Made by a program: the position numbers and the translations under genes
Shown: positions 25,176 through 31,292 of the stretch, piece by piece
How the letters are laid out: each line of letters begins with the position of its first letter
Position numbering within the stretch: position 1 is the first letter of the stretch
The notes under the pieces: model-generated
Databases searched by the model: none
What the model was told of the DNA's origin: nothing
What the model saw: the letters and a program-made list of their open reading frames with translations, nothing else
From: a virus
IMG/VR virus record: IMGVR_UViG_3300030329_006122
Coordinates: 1-38,957 of that record
DNA: 38,957 nt
Strand: one strand, 5' to 3'

Positions 25176-25908
25176 CCCTTGGGTATTAATTCCAGAAAAT
25201 GTTTTAAAAGATCCTAATCTTACTTTTAGAGAGAAGATAATGTATTCTAAAATTCTAGCACTAGATAATGGTGAAGAACATTGTTATGCAAATAATCATT
25301 ATTTTTCAGAATTATTAGGTGTTGGCAAAGTTAGCATATCAAGAATCATAAATGGATTAGTTAAGAAAAATTATATTAAAATCAACAATCCACAATCTAA
25401 GCATAGAAGGATAAAGATATGTACAAACCTACTTTATACAAATGGTCAAAGTAACAATATACATATGTATAAACAGAATAATAATAATAAAAATAATAAT
25501 AAAACACATGTAGGACTTCGTATTTTACATTTTAAAAGCTCAATGATAGAGGCCTTTAAAGATGCCGAGATGCCTGTAGAAGAGCAGGAAAAGTTTTTAG
25601 AATACTGGTGCGAATTAAATTCAAGTGGAAATAAGTTTCGCAGAGAAAAAGAAGAGTTCTTTGATGAAAAGAAAAGAGTTAAAACATGGATGGCTAGAGT
25701 GCAGAAGTGGAATAACAAAAAAGCAAATAAAATACATTTAACTCAATTTAAGAGGGATAGTGCAGGTTTTCCAATAGGGTGGTGTGGTAAATGTGGTAAG
25801 AGTGATTTTTATACAGAGTTTGAAATATTCCAAGATAGCAGGTGCTGCGGTGATAAATTATTTCCTCATAATCATATAGAAAGGAGTGGTAATGGAACTA
25901 TCAACTGA
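25162..25908 (+). CDS. Replication initiator with winged helix and zinc finger
   Basis: 248 residues. Residues 5-75 form a winged-helix domain of the type in phage O-like and DnaD-like replication proteins: 'PWVLIPENVLKDPNLTFREK', then 'FSELLGVGKVSISRIINGLVKKNYI'. An Asn/Lys run (106-114), encoded by an AAT-rich tract, is a flexible linker. Residues 130-184 ('FLEYWCELNSSGNKFRREKE' to 'KTWMARVQKW') resemble the helicase-loading region of such initiators. Cys208, Cys211, Cys228 and Cys229 near the C-terminus could bind zinc. With no phage helicase or polymerase visible, it probably loads host machinery. The start overlaps the methyltransferase gene, with AGGAGAG as ribosome site inside it. Confidence 0.7.
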   Translation: MKINNPWVLIPENVLKDPNLTFREKIMYSKILALDNGEEHCYANNHYFSELLGVGKVSISRIINGLVKKNYIKINNPQSKHRRIKICTNLLYTNGQSNNIHMYKQNNNNKNNNKTHVGLRILHFKSSMIEAFKDAEMPVEEQEKFLEYWCELNSSGNKFRREKEEFFDEKKRVKTWMARVQKWNNKKANKIHLTQFKRDSAGFPIGWCGKCGKSDFYTEFEIFQDSRCCGDKLFPHNHIERSGNGTIN

Positions 25909-26062
25909 AGAGCTCATGGCTGATATTGATGAACTTAAAACTGAGAATAAAAGGCTCCAATATCAATATGATGAGATGTCTAAAGAACTAGCAAGTAAAC
26001 AACACAGGATTAATGAATTAGAACATAGACTAAGGAATTCCCATGGCAAACCATCAGGCTGA
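25892..26062 (+). CDS. 56-aa coiled-coil protein
   Basis: A short acidic and helical protein: 'LMADIDELKTENKRLQYQYDEM' and 'RINELEHRL' keep leucines or other hydrophobics at heptad spacing almost throughout, so a coiled-coil dimer is likely. AAGGAG lies 5 nt before the ATG, and the gene overlaps the initiator upstream by 17 bp and the nuclease downstream by 20 bp. This dense coupling supports it as a real gene. The function is unknown; a dimerisation or anti-host peptide would fit. Confidence 0.6.
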   Translation: MELSTEELMADIDELKTENKRLQYQYDEMSKELASKQHRINELEHRLRNSHGKPSG

Positions 26063-26510
26063 CTTTCAGACTAGATATAACAATCCTATAGCAGAACCTA
26101 AATCAGAGGAATTTTATAGGAAAAAAGGTTATACCTATTTCAGGTATGGAATAGATCAAGGTGGATTAATTTCAGCAAAAGAGTTTAATAGTATCCCAAT
26201 ATGGATCCAAAAAACTCCAGATTATATATTGGTAGACAAAATACCTAGATCTTATTTTGTTGAAGTAAAAGGGTGTCATCAAGTACTTAGGATGAAGGTA
26301 AAAGATTTTGATTGTTATGGTTTTTGGAATAACATAATACCAAATATGAACTTAATCTTTTTTATATATTCAACATCTTTACAATCATCCAAGCAGATAT
26401 CATATTCTGCTTTAGATAATTTAATATCACATGGTGGCTATAAAATAAATAAGTATCCAGAAAACAATAAAGAATATTGGGAAATTGCAGTGGAGGACAT
26501 ATGGGGTTAG
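26043..26510 (+). CDS. PD-(D/E)XK endonuclease, resolvase-like
   Basis: 155 residues with 'TPDYILVD' (Asp60) followed by 'YFVEVKG' (Glu74, Lys76), the catalytic core of PD-(D/E)XK nucleases, flanked by alternating beta strands and helices. The size suits a Holliday-junction resolvase or a debranching endonuclease; a small restriction-type enzyme is another option. It sits in the recombination operon and its last codons overlap the following 47-aa gene. It lacks the extra RecB motifs seen in the 22616 gene. Confidence 0.65.
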   Translation: MANHQADFQTRYNNPIAEPKSEEFYRKKGYTYFRYGIDQGGLISAKEFNSIPIWIQKTPDYILVDKIPRSYFVEVKGCHQVLRMKVKDFDCYGFWNNIIPNMNLIFFIYSTSLQSSKQISYSALDNLISHGGYKINKYPENNKEYWEIAVEDIWG

Positions 26511-26644
26511 CATTATTGATAGAATTCATTAATCATGTATATAAAGACAAACTAGATAGGCATGAGATGATATTAGTAGCAGAAGACTTTATAGAAAATA
26601 AAAAAAAAGGAGAGAGTAGTGAAAATAATAAAATACATACCTAA
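26501..26644 (+). CDS. 47-aa protein of unknown function
   Basis: The open frame starts at an ATG with GGAGG six bases upstream, overlaps the nuclease by 10 bp and the next gene by 26 bp. The sequence is helical ('GLALLIEFINHVYKDKLDRHEMILVAEDFIENK') with a Lys/Ser/Asn tail. It has no cysteines and no membrane segment. The good ribosome site and operon packing support it, but nothing shows its job. Confidence 0.5.
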   Translation: MGLALLIEFINHVYKDKLDRHEMILVAEDFIENKKKGESSENNKIHT

Positions 26645-26948
26645 TCAGCAACCTGGTAGCAAAGTAAAGGCTTTTTTTGATATTGAGGTTGACCTGGCAG
26701 TTAATGGTAATATAATTCCCAAAGCATTTGAGATCAAAGGGTTTAAATTAATACAAGGTGAAAAAGGCTTTTTTATAGGTGCATCATCTAAAAAGTATGA
26801 AAAAAATGGTGAAACCAAGTATTTGGATGATGTATGGATAGCTGATAATATTAAGGAAAGTTTGCTTGAAATAGCATTAGCAGAGGCAGATCCAGTTCCA
26901 GATGATGAATTGTTTCCAGATGGTAAGCCTTTAATAATGCAGAAATAG
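26619..26948 (+). CDS. SpoVG-like nucleic-acid-binding protein
   Basis: 109 residues, GTG start behind AAGGAGAG. The core, 'VKAFFDIEVD' to 'KAFEIKGFKLIQGEKGFFIGASSKK' to 'GETKYLDDVWI', parallels bacterial SpoVG ('xRAIASITLD', 'DIRVIDGNNGLFVAMPSKR', 'GEFxDI') in order and spacing. Bacterial SpoVG binds DNA and RNA and affects gene expression and cell division. The C-terminus is acidic. In a recombination operon it may serve as a small DNA-binding protein. It overlaps the next start by one base. The assignment is by motif only. Confidence 0.6.
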   Translation: MKIIKYIPNQQPGSKVKAFFDIEVDLAVNGNIIPKAFEIKGFKLIQGEKGFFIGASSKKYEKNGETKYLDDVWIADNIKESLLEIALAEADPVPDDELFPDGKPLIMQK

Positions 26949-27331
26949 TGCCAAAGCCTACTCTTAAATCAATAACAAGAAGGCTAGATAACATTGTTAG
27001 GCAGATTGTTGTTTCTAGGGATGTACGATGTGTTACTTGTGGTTGCAATGAAACACTTCAAGTTTCACATTATATATCTCGTTCCCATATAAGCACTAGA
27101 TGGGATTTAAGGAATTGCAATCTGCAATGTTCTAGATGTCATTTAAAGGATTTTCATGGTGGTTTTGTTTCACAATATCAAAATTATTTAAAGCTAAAAC
27201 ATGGTAAAGATATTATTGTCACCCTTGAGCAGGAAGGCAGGAAACTTGCTAATGAGGTAGGGTTAAACAAATTGTTCCAAAGAGAGGAGCTATATAATAG
27301 ACTTAAAGTGCAATTATCTGAATACAAGTAG
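26948..27331 (+). CDS. ninG: NinG/Rap-like recombination nuclease
   Basis: 127 residues, GTG start sharing one base with the stop of the SpoVG-like gene. 'CVTCG' (Cys28, Cys31), 'VSHYISRSHISTRWDLRNCNLQC' (His41, His47, Asn59, Cys61) and 'CHLKDFHGG' give the zinc-stabilised HNH-like pattern of lambda NinG (Rap). That protein promotes recombination between phage and other DNA by cutting branched structures. C-terminal helices follow. It is slightly shorter than lambda NinG. It fits the annealing protein and exonuclease in the same operon. Confidence 0.75.
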   Translation: MPKPTLKSITRRLDNIVRQIVVSRDVRCVTCGCNETLQVSHYISRSHISTRWDLRNCNLQCSRCHLKDFHGGFVSQYQNYLKLKHGKDIIVTLEQEGRKLANEVGLNKLFQREELYNRLKVQLSEYK

Positions 27332-27509
27332 GCTATTAAATAATATAGATTCTACAATAAGAGATGCAGAAATAAAGGCATTTTGGGAAGGTTTGTCCTA
27401 TACTGAAAAATCATATAAGTGGAAGATTGAGATAATCTCCAGCCACTATCATACATCAGAGGAAACCATTAAAAATGCCATCTATAAAGACAAGCATAGA
27501 GATAGGTAG
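27318..27509 (+). CDS. Possible small HTH-like gene lacking a standard start codon
   Basis: The 143-bp gap after ninG holds an open frame (27267-27509) in the +1 frame relative to ninG. No ATG or GTG lies in it, and the only TTG is well inside. A CTG at 27318 would give 63 residues containing 'FWEGLSYTEKSYKWKIEIISSHYHTSEETIKNAIYK', which reads like a helix-turn-helix. It ends 35 bp inside the next gene, like other overlaps here. Non-standard initiation (CTG, or ATA at 27294 behind GGAG) or a frameshift from ninG are possible. It may also be a decayed gene. Confidence 0.4.
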   Translation: MNTSRLLNNIDSTIRDAEIKAFWEGLSYTEKSYKWKIEIISSHYHTSEETIKNAIYKDKHRDR

Positions 27510-27885
27510 TGCAGGTGAACATCTTGCAATGTTTGAGATCTATTTGGCAGGTTATAATGCCCACCTAACAAGCGATCAATGTAAGTACGATATAATTATT
27601 GACACATCAAGCAACTTAATCAGAACCCAAGTAAAAACAACTGTAAAGCCTACAGATACTAAAGAACTACAAAGTTTCACTTATCAGATAAAGAGAAAGA
27701 TAGGGAACAAAGCAATATCATATGCATTGGAAGAATTTGAATTATATGCATTTTCTTGTTTACCACTTAGAAGGGTAGCATTTATGCCTCACAAGGATGT
27801 ATTAAATTCACATAAGGTTACAATAAGGTTAGAAGAATATAATTATTATACATTAGATAGAGCATTGAAGATTATTTTAGGGTAA
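27475..27885 (+). CDS. PD-(D/E)XK family nuclease
   Basis: 136 residues. 'GSAGEHLAMFEIYLAGY' (Glu15), 'YDIII' (Asp39) and 'TQVKTT' (Gln52, Lys54) form the E-D-QxK pattern of a small PD-(D/E)XK family related to archaeal-type resolvases and intron-type endonucleases. A basic central region and a beta-rich C-terminus follow. It closes the early operon and ends five bases before a hairpin terminator. GAGGAAA lies upstream of the start. Branched-DNA cleavage is the best guess; specific restriction is possible. Confidence 0.65.
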   Translation: MPSIKTSIEIGSAGEHLAMFEIYLAGYNAHLTSDQCKYDIIIDTSSNLIRTQVKTTVKPTDTKELQSFTYQIKRKIGNKAISYALEEFELYAFSCLPLRRVAFMPHKDVLNSHKVTIRLEEYNYYTLDRALKIILG

Positions 27886-27889
27886 AAAA

Positions 27890-27914
27890 AACCCCCAATT
27901 AAGGGGGTTCTTTT
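27890..27914. terminator. Bidirectional rho-independent terminator
   Basis: AACCCCC (27890-27896) and GGGGGTT (27903-27909) form a perfect 7-bp stem with loop aattaa. A T-run follows on the plus strand (tt-c-tttt) and an A-run precedes it, so it can work on both strands. It separates the plus-strand early operon from the convergent minus-strand gene. Confidence 0.85.
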
Positions 27915-27929
27915 CATTTTACATTAAGG

Positions 27930-28520
27930 TTACACCTCAGAATTAAAATATGCTAAATTCCAATATTTCATCGCATCATCCATAGTTAACCCATTTAGCA
28001 CAACATAGCTTTTATGATATTTTTCAATGTAATCCCATAAATTGATTCCTTTTTCTTCTTTGAAATTATATTTTTTAGAAAATAAATTCTCTGAAGGAAC
28101 TTTCCAAGAGGCTAAAGTATTTTTTTTAGGATCATAAATAGTAACATTTTTCAACATCTTTTTTAACTCTTTTCTATCTAAAAAATCCTCAACAAGATAA
28201 TGAATAATTCCACTTATATTCCAATCAACACCCTCACCCTCTCTTTTTCTCCAATACCAACTTCCCTTTGGTACACTATTTCTTAGTTCTACTAATGGTT
28301 CAAATGGAAGATTTTTCCAAAACTCAAGATGCAATTCACCACCATTAGCCATATCATCTGCAACTCCAATCCTTTTACCATCCCAATAAATATTACAATT
28401 AAACCCTTCTCCATCACGACCTCTGAAGGTTTTAACTGCTTTAACTTTTAATGGACTATCTAGGATTATTTCACGAGCTTTGAGGTTATTTTTTACAAAC
28501 TTCTCTTTATTATTTTTCAT
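27930..28520 (-). CDS. Lone minus-strand gene, unknown function
   Basis: 196 residues from the ATG at 28520, chosen because AAGGAGAG lies 7 nt upstream. The frame could extend to an ATG at 28619, but no ribosome site is seen there. The protein starts basic. It carries 'FRGRDGEGFNCNIYWDGKRIGVADD' (about residues 31-55), a short beta stretch I have seen in small hypothetical phage proteins, then 'GSWYWRKREGEG' and a charged helical second half. It has no membrane segment. This is the only convincing gene on this strand, with its own promoter region and a terminator shared with the early operon, so it may be an independently expressed accessory (moron) or regulator. Confidence 0.75.
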   Translation of the reverse strand: MKNNKEKFVKNNLKAREIILDSPLKVKAVKTFRGRDGEGFNCNIYWDGKRIGVADDMANGGELHLEFWKNLPFEPLVELRNSVPKGSWYWRKREGEGVDWNISGIIHYLVEDFLDRKELKKMLKNVTIYDPKKNTLASWKVPSENLFSKKYNFKEEKGINLWDYIEKYHKSYVVLNGLTMDDAMKYWNLAYFNSEV

Positions 28521-28628
28521 TGTAGTACTCTCCTTGTTTTTGTTTTCGTTGTTATTTTCTATGTCAAAAATCAGCATTAATTTAATAATATTATTATAAA
28601 TACCAAAGTTTATTTTCATTTATCGTTA

Positions 28629-28640
28629 TATAATGTAATC
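28629..28640 (+). promoter_or_regulatory. Candidate promoter of the packaging operon, possibly leaderless
   Basis: The 120-bp AT-rich gap between the divergent genes holds a perfect TATAAT at 28629-28634. Its expected start point, 7 nt downstream, falls on the A of the ATG at 28641, and no ribosome site precedes that ATG. No good -35 box is seen. On the other strand TATAAT occurs at 28598-28593, about 73 bp before the minus-strand start. Confidence 0.4.
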
Positions 28641-28934
28641 ATGGAAATAGTAATTTCTTTCACAATTGGCACTCTTTTAGGTGCAGTAATCACATCAATA
28701 TCTCATCGTTTAGGATCATCAGCATACGAGAAAGCAGTACAATTAGTTTTATCCCCATCTCCAACTGATTGGGATTCTACGACATCAAGCCAAGATATTC
28801 CATTATCAGATGGTTTATATGATTTTCAAAATGCAGAAGATTTATTACATCAATATGAAGGTGTAGATTTCGATGATCCAGATGATGATGATAATAGAGA
28901 ACCCAATCTTGATGACTTTAAGGAACTAGAATAA
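28641..28934 (+). CDS. Small membrane-anchored acidic protein
   Basis: 97 residues. Residues 3-20 ('IVISFTIGTLLGAVITSI') form a membrane helix. The rest is polar and becomes strongly acidic ('DFDDPDDDDNREPNLDDF'). There is no lipobox cysteine. It is the first gene after the divergent promoter and has no ribosome site, which fits translation of a leaderless transcript. The function is unknown; an inner-membrane protein acting early on the host is possible. Confidence 0.55.
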   Translation: MEIVISFTIGTLLGAVITSISHRLGSSAYEKAVQLVLSPSPTDWDSTTSSQDIPLSDGLYDFQNAEDLLHQYEGVDFDDPDDDDNREPNLDDFKELE

Positions 28935-28976
28935 TGCTACATAAACCCTTTCCATACCATACCTTAGGTAAAAAAA

Positions 28977-29189
28977 ATGATACCAAGCAAAATAGATAGA
29001 ATAATAATGTGGACAATAAGATCCATACCTAAAATAAATAAGATAGTACAAAAAGGGTTGGGCGAGGCTTATGATTTAGGCTTTAATAGGGGTATCGTAG
29101 AAGGCTCAAAAATTGCAGGTAGTAAGAAGTATGTCAAGAAAATAAAGAAGGTATTAGAAAGAAAATATGGTACAAAAGGTTTGACCTGA
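28977..29189 (+). CDS. Small basic protein of unknown function
   Basis: 70 residues, Lys/Ile/Gly-rich with 'GEAYDLGFNRGIVEGSKIAG' and a basic C-terminal helix. The only ribosome-binding signal is a weak AGG before an A-run. Its place just before the terminase genes suggests a packaging accessory, without direct support. It has no cysteine and no clear membrane segment. Confidence 0.5.
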   Translation: MIPSKIDRIIMWTIRSIPKINKIVQKGLGEAYDLGFNRGIVEGSKIAGSKKYVKKIKKVLERKYGTKGLT

Positions 29190-29210
29190 TGAGCTTGAGG
29201 AGAGAACAGG

Positions 29211-29519
29211 ATGGATAACAGGGATGATAAAGGTAAGTTTACACCTGGTAGCAGTGGTAACCCTGCAGGAAGACCATCTAAAGGAATGAGTAATGCTGAG
29301 AAGTTCAGACACAATCCAAAAGCAGAAGGTATTTTAAATAGAATTTTTTCAATAGCAAACACATTGGGATCTGATGAAGAACATAAGGATGCCATGTCCT
29401 GTGCTAAGTTAATTGCTGACAAAATAGTACCAACATTAAAATCCCAAGAACTTGAGATCTCTGGAGTTGATAAGGGTTATGTTGTTATTCCAGAGCAAAA
29501 GGAATCTGATAAAGAATGA
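29211..29519 (+). CDS. Terminase small subunit-like protein (DUF5681 type)
   Basis: 102 residues. It opens with 'DDKGKFTPGSSGNPAGRPSKG', the signature of the DUF5681 family often found directly upstream of large terminases, followed by a helical region and a short acidic tail. The stop overlaps the TerL start (ATGA), so the two are coupled. The small subunit would recognise phage DNA for packaging. It is short for a TerS, and the DNA-binding part is not obvious, so the role comes mainly from position plus the N-terminal motif. Confidence 0.65.
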   Translation: MDNRDDKGKFTPGSSGNPAGRPSKGMSNAEKFRHNPKAEGILNRIFSIANTLGSDEEHKDAMSCAKLIADKIVPTLKSQELEISGVDKGYVVIPEQKESDKE

Positions 29520-30931
29520 ATTATATATGGCAACCACATCCTGGACCACAAACAACTGCATTGCAGGTAAGTGATGTATATGAAACGATGTATGGTGGTG
29601 CCAGAGGTGGTGGTAAGACAGATGCAGGATTGGTTTGGATGCTAAAAGACACAGAGAACCCATTATATAGAGGATTAGTAATTAGAAGGAATGCTGAGGA
29701 CTTACATGATTGGATGGATCGAGCTAGAATAATGTACCCACATGCAACCATTACAGGTAAACCTGCTACGATAAAATTTCCATCTGGTGCAATCATAAGG
29801 TCAGGACATTTGAAGGATGAACAGGCATATACGAAATATCAAGGTCACGAATATCACAGGATACTCATTGAGGAGCTGACTCAGATCCCATCAGAAGAGA
29901 GTTATTTAAAGTTAATATCTAGCTGTAGGTCAACTGTTCCAGGATTAGATCCGAAAGTATTTCTTACATGTAATCCAGGTGGTAAAGGACATCAGTGGGT
30001 AAAACAAAGATTTATAAATGGCCACAAGCCAATGAAAGCATTTAAAGATTCAGTGAGTGGTAGGCTAAGGATGTTCATACCTGCCACTGTAGAAGATAAT
30101 CCTGCATTGCTTGAACAAGATCCAGAGTATGTGGCATTCCTGGAATCTCTCCCAGAGCCACTTCGTTCTGCATGGAGGAAGGGTGATTGGGATGTATTCG
30201 CTGGACAATATTTTACAGAGTGGCATCCAGATGTACATGTTATATCAGAGGAAGAGGCCACCAAGATAGGTTATAATGACTCATTAAATAAACATTATAT
30301 GGGTATAGACTGGGGATTCGCAGCACCATTTTGTGCATTATGGTGTCAAGTTACTACAGGCAACAGGGTGTTTGTGTATAGGGAATTATATGGTACTGAG
30401 AAGCACCCAAAAGAATGGGCAGAGCTTATATGGAAAGTTAATCAGAAGACAAATACAGATATATCAATGACATTAGCTGATCCATCAATGTGGGCAAAGA
30501 ATCCATTATCCTGGAATAGTCCAGACAGAGCCATGTACACAGATAAAAGCATAGCTGATGCGATGAGTCCATACCTTGAATCATTGGTTCCTGCTAACAA
30601 CAGCAGAGTAAATGGTTGGAGAAACATGGCTCAATTAATGCATTGGAGTAGTACTCAAAGACCTCATTTTTATATAATAAAAGGTACTTGTAAGAACTTG
30701 ATCAGAACCCTGCCTAACATGGTAAGGGATGAGAAACACCCAGAAGACATAGATACAGAATTAGAGGATCATGCAGTGGATAGTTGTAGGTATATGTTGA
30801 GTCATGTATCTGCTCCAGCAAAGAAGGATCCCAAGCCTCCCATACTACAGCAAAAGATAGAAGAATTGCTTATTATGCCAGAGGATGACCCTGATGGTTG
30901 GTCATATAATTTTGAAAGCAAGGATATATAA
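29516..30931 (+). CDS. terL: Terminase large subunit (TerL)
   Basis: 471 residues. The ATPase half has Walker A 'GGARGGGKT' (27-35), Walker B 'RILIEEL' (115-121, catalytic Glu119/120) and the coupling motif 'LTCNPGG' (150-156). The nuclease half has 'MGIDWGF' (Asp265), 'TLADPS' (Asp322) and 'DHAVDSCRYML' (Asp422), the three acidic sites of the RNase-H-like headful or cos nuclease. The length is normal. It drives DNA into the prohead through the portal encoded at 31285 and cuts the concatemer. It is coupled to the upstream small subunit. Confidence 0.95.
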   Translation: MNYIWQPHPGPQTTALQVSDVYETMYGGARGGGKTDAGLVWMLKDTENPLYRGLVIRRNAEDLHDWMDRARIMYPHATITGKPATIKFPSGAIIRSGHLKDEQAYTKYQGHEYHRILIEELTQIPSEESYLKLISSCRSTVPGLDPKVFLTCNPGGKGHQWVKQRFINGHKPMKAFKDSVSGRLRMFIPATVEDNPALLEQDPEYVAFLESLPEPLRSAWRKGDWDVFAGQYFTEWHPDVHVISEEEATKIGYNDSLNKHYMGIDWGFAAPFCALWCQVTTGNRVFVYRELYGTEKHPKEWAELIWKVNQKTNTDISMTLADPSMWAKNPLSWNSPDRAMYTDKSIADAMSPYLESLVPANNSRVNGWRNMAQLMHWSSTQRPHFYIIKGTCKNLIRTLPNMVRDEKHPEDIDTELEDHAVDSCRYMLSHVSAPAKKDPKPPILQQKIEELLIMPEDDPDGWSYNFESKDI

Positions 30932-30958
30932 ATGTATACAGGAATATAAGGAGATATT

Positions 30959-31123
30959 ATGCCTACAGGCCCAGGAACATATGGTAGTCAAAAAGGAAGA
31001 CCAAAAAAGAAAAAGAGAAAAAGTAATACTAAGATGAGGCTAAAGAAAAGAGTTTTCAACCATGGAAATCAGAACCAAGGCGATACAGGTGAAGACTATA
31101 CTATAGACGATTCAGGTGAGTAA
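30959..31123 (+). CDS. 54-aa basic protein between TerL and portal
   Basis: The sequence begins 'MPTGPGTYGSQKGRPKKKKRK', a Gly/Pro then Lys/Arg stretch I recognise from tiny genes near the terminase or portal in other phages. It ends with an acidic tail ('GEDYTIDDSGE'). AAGGAG precedes the ATG. The next gene starts inside its last codons. The strong positive charge could serve DNA binding during packaging, but no family is known to me. Confidence 0.6.
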   Translation: MPTGPGTYGSQKGRPKKKKRKSNTKMRLKKRVFNHGNQNQGDTGEDYTIDDSGE

Positions 31124-31292
31124 AAAGGTAATAAAACATGGTGGTTTGAAGAATTTCCTTGGATTGAGAAAGTATGGCAAAGATGCTTTTAAAGCTCTTA
31201 AAACAAGAAGGTTGAAGTTTTCAAAAGACTATAAAAAGAACAAGGGTTTACATGTTAGACCCACTACAGTAAAGGATTTAAACGATGCCTGA
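31116..31292 (+). CDS. 58-aa basic protein upstream of portal
   Basis: GTG start at 31116, overlapping the previous gene by 8 bp and the portal gene by 8 bp. The product is rich in Lys, Arg and Gly ('LRKYGKDAFKALKTRRLKFSKDYKKNKG'). The continuous overlap on both sides supports it. The ribosome site is weak, so it may depend on coupled translation. Function unknown. Confidence 0.5.
   Translation: MSKKVIKHGGLKNFLGLRKYGKDAFKALKTRRLKFSKDYKKNKGLHVRPTTVKDLNDA

Noticed and set aside
28934-28999. 21-aa open frame with a TAATG overlap after the 28641 gene
   Set aside because: Too short to judge; the overlap could be chance and there is no ribosome site.
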